Shown here piece after piece: positions 1-7,952 of a stretch of 64,000 nucleotides of DNA (position 1 is its first letter; every line of letters begins with the position of its first letter). The notes below the pieces were generated by a model. The model did not search any database and had not been told where the DNA came from. It was given only the letters and a program-made list of their open reading frames with translations. The stretch comes from Desulfosporosinus orientis DSM 765 (GTDB lineage: Bacteria > Bacillota > Desulfitobacteriia > Desulfitobacteriales > Desulfitobacteriaceae), in assembly GCF_000235605.1 (NCBI RefSeq), contig NC_016584.1, forward strand, positions 3,336,001 to 3,400,000, given 5' to 3'. The translations under genes were made by a program, and so were the position numbers.

Positions 1-54
1 TACGATTTTTGCCTCAGTATCAAATGTTTGTTTGATGAAAACGACAATATTCAC
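1..54 (-). CDS. Electron transfer flavoprotein beta subunit-like (FixA/EtfB), N-terminus only
   Basis: Eighteen codons from a GTG start run off the left edge. The translation begins MNIVVFIKQTFDTEAKIV, the typical opening of EtfB/FixA proteins, which bind FAD/AMP and pair with an EtfA subunit to carry electrons from dehydrogenases or bifurcating complexes. A strong AAGGAGG ribosome binding site lies just upstream on the minus strand (about 60-67). It would be a second EtfB in this window besides the one at 29118-29951. Only the N-terminal strand is visible, so family is likely but function is not. Confidence 0.6.
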   Translation of the reverse strand, partial: MNIVVFIKQTFDTEAKIV

Positions 55-639
55 ACTGTTTCCTCCTTACTGCAACAAAATTAATACTTACAGAATATGA
101 CTTTTGATAACAATGCCTTAAGTCTCACACACTTAGGATCTTTGACTCATAAAGTCCTTCTCCATTTTTTAATACAGTTTTTTTCTAACACCCCCTATAA
201 AGCGTGAGAAGGAATTTATTTTCCAGCACATGTATTGTAGACTCTGACTAGACGCAGGCTAAGCAGAGTTACCAGCAATAATACCCGGATAAGAAAACTC
301 CCGTTAGTATAAAAAGGCACAAATTAATATTTGTTTCACATATTAAGATTTTTTAATTCTAGTTAAAATAAGGCCGTAAACGTAATAAATTGCACAAGCT
401 TTTTTATGTTTACCGTTCCTCACAAATTAAGACTAGCATCGAGTGATCAATAAGTCAATATAGCCATAATTAAGAAATTATATAGCCAACTTTGTTCCAG
501 TTTACTTCACCCTTTGTCAAGAGATTGTTTTGATTCTTAAGTCTAATTTAATTCAGAATTATTGATGTTATTTGATTATTCGACTAATATTAGATAAATC
601 CTTCTTTTCGCAAAATTTATTTACTATTTTTTAGAAAAA
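55..639. other. AT-rich intergenic region, no gene seen
   Basis: I found no convincing coding sequence on either strand. It probably holds the promoter of the leftward etfB-like gene, but I cannot assign a -35/-10 pair with confidence. Confidence 0.5.
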
Positions 640-673
640 AATTATAAAGAGAAGTGGGGAAACCTCACTTCTC
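640..673 (-). terminator. Intrinsic terminator of the small ORF at 701-820
   Basis: GAGAAGTG (649-656) pairs perfectly with CACTTCTC (666-673), with extra G-C pairs inside and a short A-rich loop. Read on the minus strand, the hairpin is followed by a T-rich run, as expected for a Rho-independent terminator downstream of the 701-820 ORF. Confidence 0.7.
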
Positions 674-700
674 AAAATTGATTTATTGGAAAGAATAAAG

Positions 701-820
701 TTATCGACTTGAAATTGGTTTTTGAATATTACGTTCCTTCTGGGTATCAAATTCAGAATAATGAGGATCTCTAACCGTTACCGGTGATTTCGGCCGTGAC
801 ACTTTCTTGTGAGCTCCCAT
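701..820 (-). CDS. Small basic protein of 39 residues, unknown function
   Basis: An ATG at 820 preceded by a GGGAGG ribosome binding site opens 39 codons ending in TAA. The protein begins MGAHKKVSRPKSPVTVRDPH and continues with a polar, charged stretch ending in SSR. It has no cysteine, signal peptide or membrane segment, and is rich in Lys/Arg at the N-terminus. A well-formed terminator follows 28 bp after the stop. A ribosome site, an open frame and a terminator in one orientation argue for a real transcription unit. I do not recognise the family. A fortuitous ORF is possible but less likely. Confidence 0.6.
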   Translation of the reverse strand: MGAHKKVSRPKSPVTVRDPHYSEFDTQKERNIQKPISSR

Positions 821-1142
821 TATAATCCTCCCTTTTTGTACATTTAAGAGTGAATTCCTCCCTAGTTTTCTCCTGCAATATGAATCATATGCTTGTAAAA
901 TTGTGTTAGTTTGCTTTGACCTGTGATTTCCCAGCTTTTCCTTAAATTATCCGTGAATTGTGCTATAATGTAGAGAAACTTGGCCAGAGACATGCAGATA
1001 GGCTTTGCACTTGTTAACTTAGCGGCAAAGGCAGCTCATAATTGCATGTGCTTAATCATATACTAATTAGTTTTGTTTTATGCCCTGTGTATAGAAATCT
1101 TCAGCCGGCGTAATGATGGTTTAAAATAGTTGGGAGGATATA

Positions 1143-1859
1143 ATGATAACAGAGCAACAACTTAGGGATATCTTAGCAAGCCAATTCTTTTCCGGAACTA
1201 TGCCTCCGGAATTTGTTGATTTTTGCCTTGCTCACGGACGAATTCGTCATTTTGCACCAAAACAATACTTATATTTTGCCGGGGATGAAGCAACAACAGT
1301 CTATTTTCTCATTGCGGGAAGGGTCAGGCTTTACTTAATGGGCGAGTTTACGGAGAAGATTATTCGCGTCATCAATCCCCCCATCTTTTTCCCCGAGGTA
1401 GTCTTGGACGACAAACCCTATCCCCATGCTGCCCTTTGTATCGAAGAGATAGATGTATTGGCCATCGATAAGCAAATCTTTAAACGATATCTGGAAAGCA
1501 ATCCATCCTTACTTTGGCTTTTTATCAAAGAACTTGCTTTAGATTTACGTCGTTCTTACCGACAAATTCGCAACTTATCATTAGGTGATGCCCGTTTGCG
1601 TTTAGGTGCTAAATTATTTGCTTTAGCCCATGTACATGGTCAGAGTTCCAAGCATGGTGTGACCATTACCATTCCCTTATCTGCCACAGAACTGGCAGGT
1701 ATGTGCAGTCTCGCCCGTGAGTCTGTTAGCCGGATATTATCCGAATTAAAGGAAGTTAAACTCATTGAAATACAAAAGAAAACAATTACGGTATTAGATA
1801 TGGAGAATTTACGGACTTGGATTCACGAACGGGCAGCTCGCTCTCAATCCCTGGATTGA
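1143..1859 (+). CDS. Crp/Fnr-family transcriptional regulator
   Basis: The 238-residue protein has a cyclic-nucleotide-binding-type beta-barrel (about residues 15-130), a long dimer helix, and a C-terminal winged helix-turn-helix (about 150-225) with recognition segment CSLARESVSRILSELK, typical of the Crp/Fnr superfamily. No N-terminal cysteine cluster of the Fnr type is visible, so an oxygen-sensing Fe-S cluster is unlikely; the effector is unknown. A GGGAGG site lies six bases before the ATG. It converges on the siroheme/Fe-S protein gene and their 3' ends overlap by 51 bp. Control of neighbouring redox genes (this protein, the etfB-like gene) is plausible inference only. Confidence 0.88.
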   Translation: MITEQQLRDILASQFFSGTMPPEFVDFCLAHGRIRHFAPKQYLYFAGDEATTVYFLIAGRVRLYLMGEFTEKIIRVINPPIFFPEVVLDDKPYPHAALCIEEIDVLAIDKQIFKRYLESNPSLLWLFIKELALDLRRSYRQIRNLSLGDARLRLGAKLFALAHVHGQSSKHGVTITIPLSATELAGMCSLARESVSRILSELKEVKLIEIQKKTITVLDMENLRTWIHERAARSQSLD

Positions 1860-2450
1860 ATTTGCTCTGTTTTCGAGGAAGTGAGTTAATCGTTCATGTG
1901 GCAATCCTTGTTTAATATAATCTTCTAAGCTATCTGTTACCCATGCAATCACTTCTGCATCTGTCAAAGCTTGCCCTGCAAAGGTGGCAAAACGAGGATG
2001 CCTCCCCACCCGACCTCCGATTCGTAAATTCCAGCCACTTTCTCCTGGAGCGATTGTTCCTGACAGACATACCTTTTGACAATTCCCACAGGCAAGACAG
2101 CGATCCTTGTGGATGATGACACCCTCGGGAACTAATGTAATGGCATTTTCTAAACATCCCTTAACACAAGCACCGCATTGTAAACAAGGGTTATCGCTAA
2201 TTCGGGGAGATTCATACCCTGAAATACTAAAGTCTTTAATATCCGGCTGAGAGCAGCCATTAGGACAGCCTGCTATAGCAATTTTCGGAAGATGATGATG
2301 AAGTACAGGACTAAACTTTTCTTCTTGTACTGTATACAAATTTAAATCTATTAATTTATGATTTAAGGTTTCATAAAGCTCATCCCACTTGCGTACTGAT
2401 TTTGGACAATTGGGACGACAATGTTCAAGTTTAAATCCTAAGTTTTTCAT
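1809..2450 (-). CDS. Nitrite/sulfite reductase-like 4Fe-4S protein
   Basis: The start is set at ATG 2450 because GGGGGAA lies just upstream; an in-frame start at 2504 has no such site. The 213-residue product has an N-terminal CRPNC motif, then AGCPNGCSQPDIKD, a CX3C arrangement typical of siroheme/4Fe-4S sulfite and nitrite reductases. Two ferredoxin motifs follow: CLQCGACVKGC and CLACGNCQKVC. It then resumes a reductase-like segment (NLRIGGRVGRHPRFA). It is far shorter than full dissimilatory or assimilatory sulfite reductases. It resembles the compact ferredoxin-inserted sulfite-reductase-like proteins of anaerobes, so electron acceptor and activity are uncertain. It overlaps the convergent regulator by 51 bp. 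Confidence 0.8.
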   Translation of the reverse strand: MKNLGFKLEHCRPNCPKSVRKWDELYETLNHKLIDLNLYTVQEEKFSPVLHHHLPKIAIAGCPNGCSQPDIKDFSISGYESPRISDNPCLQCGACVKGCLENAITLVPEGVIIHKDRCLACGNCQKVCLSGTIAPGESGWNLRIGGRVGRHPRFATFAGQALTDAEVIAWVTDSLEDYIKQGLPHERLTHFLENRANSIQGLRASCPFVNPSP

Positions 2451-2607
2451 GTTTATTCCCCCAGAAAGTACTGCTTGTATTATCTTTCTGAGGTAGTTTA
2501 GCAAATATGCATGGTATTTGGTGTGCTTACAGTCACATAGTAAATTTATGGAATAGAGTTTTGTAGAAAAGAGTGCTCCCGGGTCGGCGCTTCTTTTAAG
2601 AAGTACA

Positions 2608-2647
2608 AAAACCTATAACTAATGCCTTCAGCATAGTTATAGGTTTT
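2608..2647 (-). terminator. Terminator of the pst-phoU operon
   Basis: AAAACCTATAACT (2608-2620) pairs with AGTTATAGGTTTT (2635-2647), and the inner ATGC/GCAT extends the stem. On the minus strand it ends in a run of T. It lies 20 bp beyond the phoU stop. Confidence 0.8.
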
Positions 2648-2666
2648 CCTTTACTTACTTTAAAAT

Positions 2667-3326
2667 CTATTCATTCAAATCCATGCGCTTGCCGTTGCAG
2701 ATGAAGATAATTTCTTCGGCGATATTTGTGCAGTAGTCCCCTAAACGCTCTAAAAAGCGGCTGGCAAAGAGCAGGTAGTTTGCTTGGGTTACTTTATGGG
2801 GTGCTTCCATCATAATTGCTTTGAGTTCCCCAAATACACCAGCATAGATTTTGTCTATTTTATCATCCATTAGGGCCATTTCTGCCGCAGCTCCACAGTC
2901 TTCATCCACATAGGCCTTCAAACCGACAGTTATCATTTCCTGCACTAAGGTACTCATGCGGGGCAGATCAATGAGTGGTTTAATTAACTCTTCGCGACCG
3001 ATTCGGATGGTTATTTTGGCGATATCGACGGATAAATCCCCCATTCTCTCCAGATACATTGAGACCTTAAAACCAGCGACAAGCTTGCGCAAATCCCTCG
3101 CAATGGGCTGTTGAGTTGCAATTAATAAAATACATTGCTCTTCAATGTCTGCCTGCAAATCATTAATCTCTAAGTCTTTCACAACAATAGCATTAGCTAA
3201 CTCCAAATCTTGATTTACCATGGAGGTGACTGCAAGGCCTATTTGTTCATTCACAATTCTTCCAAGGTCTAAGATTTTCAAACGTAAATCCACCAATTCA
3301 TGATCGAATTTTTGACGTGTTGGCAC
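2667..3326 (-). CDS. phoU: Phosphate signalling complex protein PhoU
   Basis: The 219-residue, all-alpha protein carries two PhoU repeats with the usual signatures (around MVNQDLELANAIVVKD and ERMGDLSVDIAKI, then ERLGDYCTNIAEE near the C-terminus). PhoU links Pst transporter state to the Pho two-component system and prevents phosphate over-accumulation. The GTG start at 3326 has GGAGGG seven bases upstream. It is the last gene of the pstC-pstA-pstB-phoU unit, 47 bp after pstB, and is followed by a terminator. Confidence 0.95.
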   Translation of the reverse strand: MPTRQKFDHELVDLRLKILDLGRIVNEQIGLAVTSMVNQDLELANAIVVKDLEINDLQADIEEQCILLIATQQPIARDLRKLVAGFKVSMYLERMGDLSVDIAKITIRIGREELIKPLIDLPRMSTLVQEMITVGLKAYVDEDCGAAAEMALMDDKIDKIYAGVFGELKAIMMEAPHKVTQANYLLFASRFLERLGDYCTNIAEEIIFICNGKRMDLNE

Positions 3327-3373
3327 TATTAGACCCTCCTCTCTAACTCTATCTTACGTTCAGTATCCAGACA

Positions 3374-4126
3374 TTATCCAAACCGGCCTGAAATATAATC
3401 CTCCGTTTTTTTCTTAGCGGGCCGAGTAAAGAGAATACTTGTCACATCTTCTTCAATTAAATCCCCGCTCAAGAAGAACGCGGTTCTGTCCGAAACCCGG
3501 GAAGCCTGATGCATGTTATGAGTCACTATAATAATAGTATATTTGTCTTTTAATTCTGCAATCAGTTCTTCAATTTTCATGGTTGAAATGGGGTCCAGAG
3601 CTGAGGTAGGCTCATCCATAAGCAAAATTTCCGGACCAACGGCTAAAAGGCGCGCGATACAAAGTCTTTGCTGCTGTCCCCCCGAGAGTCCTAAGGCTGA
3701 CTCATGTAAACGGTCTTTCACTTCATTCCATAATGCGGCGTCTTTTAAACTGCTTTCAACAATCTCACTTAATTTTCGTTTGTCCGTTTCCCCATGAATT
3801 CGCGGACCATAGGCAACATTTTCAAAGACGGATTTTGGAAAGGGATTGGGATGCTGGAACACCATGCCTACTTTCTTACGCAGCAAAACCACATCAGTAT
3901 CAGCATCATAAATATCCTGGCCATCGATCTTAACCTGCCCTATGATCTTTACACCCGGGGTTAAATCCTGCATACGATTAAGGGTGCGCAAGAAAGTGGA
4001 CTTACCACAGCCGGAAGGGCCGATAAGCGCGGTGACACTTTTCTCCTTCATCGTGAGGGATATATTATTTAAGGCCTGTTGCTCACCGTAAAAGAGGTCT
4101 AGGTTATTGACCACAATTTTATCCAT
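3374..4126 (-). CDS. pstB: Phosphate ABC transporter ATP-binding protein PstB
   Basis: The cytosolic ATPase of the high-affinity phosphate importer. Walker A is GPSGCGKST (about residue 35), the ABC signature is LSGGQQQR, Walker B is [12 protein letters not shown], and the H-loop is VTHNMHQ. The start was placed at ATG 4126 (MDKIVVNN), six to seven bases after AAGGAG, rather than the in-frame ATG 21 bp upstream. This gives 250 residues, normal for PstB. It lies 31 bp after pstA in the same operon. Confidence 0.96.
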   Translation of the reverse strand: MDKIVVNNLDLFYGEQQALNNISLTMKEKSVTALIGPSGCGKSTFLRTLNRMQDLTPGVKIIGQVKIDGQDIYDADTDVVLLRKKVGMVFQHPNPFPKSVFENVAYGPRIHGETDKRKLSEIVESSLKDAALWNEVKDRLHESALGLSGGQQQRLCIARLLAVGPEILLMDEPTSALDPISTMKIEELIAELKDKYTIIIVTHNMHQASRVSDRTAFFLSGDLIEEDVTSILFTRPAKKKTEDYISGRFG

Positions 4127-4157
4127 ATCAACTCTCCTTAATCTCACTTTCTAACCT

Positions 4158-5003
4158 TTAAGCTCTTTTTTTGCCGAGTAGACGAAATTGCAGCCAACGA
4201 CTTGGTAATGTTAAACAAAGGTTGAAGAAGATAACCATGATGATTAATAAAGCGGCTGTACCGTCAGCAATTTGATCGGCATTGGTGCCTGGCAAAGGAT
4301 TAGATTTAACTGCAAATAAATGAACGGCTAAGGTCTCTCCGGCTGCCATAGGATTCACATCAAAGAGTTTTCGGGATACGTTCATGCCTGCCGTAAAAAT
4401 CAAGATAGCAGTTTCTCCCAAGGCCCTGCCGGCGACGAGAGTTACTCCCGTAATCAGGCCCGGCAAAGCGGTAGGCAAAACAACTTTGCGTAAGGTTTGC
4501 CACATGGTAGCCCCTAAAGCTAAACTGGCTTCCCTGTAACTACGGGGCACTGCCCGCAAGGATTCTTCCGTAACACGGACTAAAATCGGTAAATTCAATA
4601 AAGCCAGTGTGGCTGATCCTCCTAAGATGGTAAATCCTAAACCAAACATATTCACAAAGACAATCATGCCAAAGAGACCAAAAACGATGGATGGTACACT
4701 GGCCAAACTCTCTGTGCTTAAACGGATCAGATCTGTAAACTTATTCTTTGGCGCATATTCTGCCATATAAATTCCTGCCCCTAAACCAATAGGCAGGGAA
4801 AAAGCCAAAGACATAAACAATATATAGAAGGAATTAAATAATTGCCCTCTCACTCCATCAGGTCCGTTAAAGAATTCCCAAGATAAATAAGGAAGCCCTC
4901 GTCCTAATATCAAACCTAAAAAAGCGATTAACAGAGCAACAATGAGGAAGGCTCCCGCCCAAAGAAATACACTGGCAAGGCGATCTGCTCGACGAGCTTT
5001 CAT
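4158..5003 (-). CDS. pstA: Phosphate ABC transporter permease PstA
   Basis: This 281-residue membrane protein has six predicted hydrophobic segments and the permease EAA-type loop (YREASLALGATMWQTLRKVVLP) that contacts PstB. PstA and PstC form the transmembrane channel for phosphate. The ATG overlaps the pstC stop by four bases (ATGA), indicating translational coupling. Confidence 0.95.
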   Translation of the reverse strand: MKARRADRLASVFLWAGAFLIVALLIAFLGLILGRGLPYLSWEFFNGPDGVRGQLFNSFYILFMSLAFSLPIGLGAGIYMAEYAPKNKFTDLIRLSTESLASVPSIVFGLFGMIVFVNMFGLGFTILGGSATLALLNLPILVRVTEESLRAVPRSYREASLALGATMWQTLRKVVLPTALPGLITGVTLVAGRALGETAILIFTAGMNVSRKLFDVNPMAAGETLAVHLFAVKSNPLPGTNADQIADGTAALLIIMVIFFNLCLTLPSRWLQFRLLGKKRA

Positions 5004-5881
5004 CGGACTGCCCCCTTTCGTGAAGCTGTGCGGACAAGAATAATCATAATCAGAGCAATTATTAAGAGAAGAAAAGCCATCATAAATAAGCCGTTATTCC
5101 AAGTTGAACCATAAGGGGTATTGCCCATTTCCATGACAATATTGCTTGTGAGCGTAGATGTAGGGCTTCCTAAAGAATCAGGAAAACGAGGGGAATTACC
5201 GATGACCATCTGGACAGCCATAGTCTCTCCTATGGCTCTGGCCATAGCGAGAATCAGCGCTGTTAAAATCCCCGGAGATGCCGCCGGGACAAGAACTCTG
5301 CGAATGGTTTGCCAGCGCGTAGCTCCTAAGGCTAGGGAAGCTTCTTTGTAGGTTTTCGGCAAGGAGCGCAAAGCATCTTCAGAAAGACTGATCACGGTGG
5401 GCAAAATCATAACAGCTAAGACAATACCTGCAGCAAGCATCCCGTACCCTGTGGCGGATTTGGTAATATCCCGGGTAAAACCTACGACGACGGTAATACC
5501 CACATAACCATAGACTACCGAGGGAATCCCAGCAAAAAGATCCGTGGCAGGACGCATAATCTTTCGTATCCAGGGTGGGGCAATCTCGGCCAGAAAAACA
5601 GCTCCAGCCAATCCCAAAGGTCCTCCTAAAAGAATGGCGATAAGAGTAGTTCCGATGGAGCCGACTACAAAGGTCAGAGCGCCATACTGACCGGAATCCG
5701 GACTCCATTTACTGCTCGTAAAAAAGTCTAAGACACTTGCTTCTTTAAACATGGAAAGACCTTGCATGCCTACGAACCAAATGATACAGAGGATGATTAA
5801 GGAGACTAATACTGCGCTGCTAATAAATAAGTATTTTGATATGCGATCGTTATAATAGACCTTTGATTTATGGTGAGGCAA
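5000..5881 (-). CDS. pstC: Phosphate ABC transporter permease PstC
   Basis: The 293-residue permease has a first membrane helix at about residues 17-40 and the EAA loop YKEASLALGATRWQTIRRVLVP. The start is TTG 5881, eight bases after GGAGGT. It is the first gene after a separate Pho-box promoter (5960-6014), so pstC-pstA-pstB-phoU can be transcribed independently of pstS. The stop overlaps the pstA start. Confidence 0.95.
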   Translation of the reverse strand: MPHHKSKVYYNDRISKYLFISSAVLVSLIILCIIWFVGMQGLSMFKEASVLDFFTSSKWSPDSGQYGALTFVVGSIGTTLIAILLGGPLGLAGAVFLAEIAPPWIRKIMRPATDLFAGIPSVVYGYVGITVVVGFTRDITKSATGYGMLAAGIVLAVMILPTVISLSEDALRSLPKTYKEASLALGATRWQTIRRVLVPAASPGILTALILAMARAIGETMAVQMVIGNSPRFPDSLGSPTSTLTSNIVMEMGNTPYGSTWNNGLFMMAFLLLIIALIMIILVRTASRKGAVR

Positions 5882-5959
5882 TCTGTCACACCTCCAGATT
5901 ATTTTGCAAAGCTAAATGCCAGCATGGCTTTACACAACCTAACAATTTAGCATGTAATA

Positions 5960-6014
5960 AGTTTAACTCATGTCTGTAAATTAACGATTAAGCGAATGTA
6001 AAGTTCAGGTTAAG
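5960..6014 (-). promoter_or_regulatory. Pho box and promoter for pstCAB-phoU
   Basis: On the minus strand four consecutive 11-bp units are visible: CTTAACCTGAA (6014-6004), CTTTACATTCG (6003-5993), CTTAATCGTTA (5992-5982), ATTTACAGACA (5981-5971). The last TTTACA is followed after nine bases by TAAACT (5965-5960), a possible -10. Tandem 11-bp repeats overlapping the -35 are the known architecture of PhoB/PhoP sites. The same arrangement recurs upstream of pstS and of the regulator gene. Confidence 0.75.
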
Positions 6015-6039
6015 TTATAACGACCTAATTAACATAATC

Positions 6040-6093
6040 AGCAAAAGACACAAGCGTTCTCACCCACTTTAAAAGTCGAAATGAGAACGCTTG
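6040..6093 (-). terminator. Hairpin between pstS and pstC (attenuator or terminator)
   Basis: CAAGCGTTCTCA (6051-6062) and TGAGAACGCTTG (6082-6093) form a perfect 12-bp stem. On the minus strand it is followed by TGTCTTTT, a weak T-run. It probably partly terminates pstS mRNA, which would allow more PstS than permease to be made. Confidence 0.65.
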
Positions 6094-6134
6094 ATCTCGG
6101 TTTACTACTTATATTTAAATGTAGTGAGGCTAAT

Positions 6135-7016
6135 TTACTTCTTCATTTTGCTAACGGGGATAAAACCGGTTTGCTCAACAAACTTATCTTGGAATTCGTT
6201 GCTCATGATGTAATCCAAGAAGAGCTTAACAGTTCCGGTAGCTTCACCTTTGGTATACATGTGTTCATAGGAATAGATAGGATAATCACCATTCATCACG
6301 GCTTCCGGTGAAAAGGCTACGCCATTGAATTTTAAGGCTTTAACAGTGTCTTTTAGGTAAGCAGCATCAATATAGCCGATAGCTCCCGGGGTATTAGCGA
6401 CGCCGGTGAGTAAGTTGCCTGTAGAATCTTGAGCTGCTGCTGCATCTGTCATCTTTTGACCGTCCATAACAATCTTTTCAACATTTAAACGGGTTCCGGA
6501 AGATGCTGCACGTCCAATAATGGATATTTTTTCGTCTTGACCCCCCACATCTTTCCAGTTGGTTATTTTTCCGGTAAAGATATCAGCTGCCTGAGCTTTG
6601 GTTATGTTATCAATGGTTACGTCCTTGTTAACAATCAGCAAGAAAGGAGCAACGCATACTTGATGGTCAACCAATCCTGCACTTTTTAGTTCATCAGGAG
6701 TAATAACGTCTGAATTGCCGATCTCAATGGAACCGCTGGCAACATTGTTTAAGCCTGTCATAGAACCGCCGCCGCTCAGGTTTACTTGAACGCCGTCATT
6801 TTTTGCCATAAACTCATTAGCAGCTAATTTGACCAGAGGTTGGAGAGCTGTTGAACCGGCAGAAGAAATGGTTTTCTTGTCAATAGTTGTAGCGGTGTTT
6901 GAATTATTGGATGAAGCTTCTGGAGTTTGTTCAGCGGTTTTTCCGCATCCGGAAAGAACTAATAAAGCAATAAGAGCGGTGCTGACAAGAGCAATTTTGG
7001 ATTTCGATCTAAACAA
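6135..7016 (-). CDS. pstS: Phosphate-binding lipoprotein PstS
   Basis: The 293-residue periplasmic-type binding protein has a lipoprotein signal peptide (lipobox LSGC, Cys24) followed by a Ser/Thr/Asn-rich linker. The ligand-binding fold carries SSAGSTALQPL and GRAASSGTR, the serine/glycine loops that hold phosphate. It captures phosphate at the cell surface for PstCAB. The TTG start at 7016 is preceded by AAGGGGG. Its own Pho-box promoter lies at 7057-7111, partly next to the regulator stop codon. Confidence 0.95.
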   Translation of the reverse strand: MFRSKSKIALVSTALIALLVLSGCGKTAEQTPEASSNNSNTATTIDKKTISSAGSTALQPLVKLAANEFMAKNDGVQVNLSGGGSMTGLNNVASGSIEIGNSDVITPDELKSAGLVDHQVCVAPFLLIVNKDVTIDNITKAQAADIFTGKITNWKDVGGQDEKISIIGRAASSGTRLNVEKIVMDGQKMTDAAAAQDSTGNLLTGVANTPGAIGYIDAAYLKDTVKALKFNGVAFSPEAVMNGDYPIYSYEHMYTKGEATGTVKLFLDYIMSNEFQDKFVEQTGFIPVSKMKK

Positions 7017-7056
7017 TTTTGTTTCCCCCTTAATTTTTTTCTCATGTACAAGTCTG

Positions 7057-7111
7057 ATTATAATTGAGTTCTGTAAAGTCCCAATGAATATAATGTAAAG
7101 TTTGCGTTAAA
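7057..7111 (-). promoter_or_regulatory. Pho box and promoter for pstS
   Basis: On the minus strand: TTTAACGCAAA (7111-7101), CTTTACATTAT (7100-7090), ATTCATTGGGA (7089-7079), CTTTACAGAAC (7078-7068), then after TTTACA and nine bases a perfect TATAAT (7062-7057). The 11-bp period and the spacing to the -10 match the other two Pho promoters exactly. Confidence 0.8.
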
Positions 7112-7113
7112 AT

Positions 7114-7806
7114 TCAATTTTTATGCCTGTGTGTAAAGGTGTAACCCACTCCGCGGACTGAATCCAGGACCGGACCTAACGGTTTCAGTTTATTCCGCAG
7201 ATGACTGATATGGACATCCAGCGCTCTGGTACCTGAACTGGAAAGGCTGCCCCAGACCTTTTGGATCAGATATTCTCTACTAAAAACTTGGTATGGATTC
7301 GATACGAAAAGAACCAGGAGTTCAAACTCTTTGACGGTTAAATTCAATGGCTGATCGGCTAAGCTAACCGTATAGCTTTCCTTCATGATCACTAAATCGC
7401 CCCAGCGCAGAAGATTATCCTTCGTTTCCATTTTTCGATGAACCTCTCTTAAGCGAGCTTTGATTCTTGCGGCCAATTCTCTGGGACTAAAGGGTTTGGT
7501 TAAATAATCATCAGCGCCAAGTTCCAAGGCGACAATTCTGTCTGTAACATCACTGCTGGAACTTAGTAGTATAATTGGGATAGCTTCAGTATCTTTGTGA
7601 GCGCGCAGTGTTTTCGTAACATCAAATCCATTCAGCAGAGGTAACGCTAGATCGAGGATAATCAGATCAGGTTTTTCTTTCTTAGCTATTTCAACCCCTT
7701 GTTCTCCGCCGGAAGCAGAAGTAACTAGAAAACCTTCTCTTTCTAAACTTATCCTTAAGTCTTTTTGGAGCTTAAGTTCGTCTACTATAACTAAAATATT
7801 GGCCAT
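7114..7806 (-). CDS. PhoB/PhoP-type response regulator
   Basis: This 230-residue OmpR-family regulator has a receiver domain (phospho-acceptor Asp52 in LIILDLALP, Lys in the DDYLTKPFSPRE loop) and a winged-helix DNA-binding domain (about 130-227, ending RGVGYTF). Next to pst genes and autoregulated by its own Pho box, it is probably the PhoB/PhoP of this organism. The acidic pocket reads VIVDE, slightly unlike the usual VDDE. No sensor kinase (PhoR) gene is adjacent in this window, which is unusual for a pho locus. Confidence 0.85.
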   Translation of the reverse strand: MANILVIVDELKLQKDLRISLEREGFLVTSASGGEQGVEIAKKEKPDLIILDLALPLLNGFDVTKTLRAHKDTEAIPIILLSSSSDVTDRIVALELGADDYLTKPFSPRELAARIKARLREVHRKMETKDNLLRWGDLVIMKESYTVSLADQPLNLTVKEFELLVLFVSNPYQVFSREYLIQKVWGSLSSSGTRALDVHISHLRNKLKPLGPVLDSVRGVGYTFTHRHKN

Positions 7807-7868
7807 AATAAAACTCCCCTCAATAAGGCCCCCCCTTTGCTCAATTAAAATTCACATCCAACATCTTT

Positions 7869-7924
7869 ATTCTAATTGACAAATGTAAAATCTTAATGAA
7901 CTGAAGGTAAAATTAAGGTTAAAT
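7869..7924 (-). promoter_or_regulatory. Pho box and promoter for the response regulator gene
   Basis: On the minus strand: ATTTAACCTTA (7924-7914), ATTTTACCTTC (7913-7903), AGTTCATTAAG (7902-7892), ATTTTACATTT (7891-7881). After TTTACA and nine bases comes TAGAAT (7874-7869) as -10. It implies autoregulation of the regulator. Confidence 0.75.
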
Positions 7925-7952
7925 AATAAGGCCGATTGTTAAGAAAGCTTAA

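Noticed and set aside
4127-4147. Upstream ATG of pstB
   Set aside because: AAGGAG lies between it and the ATG at 4126, so the shorter form is preferred.
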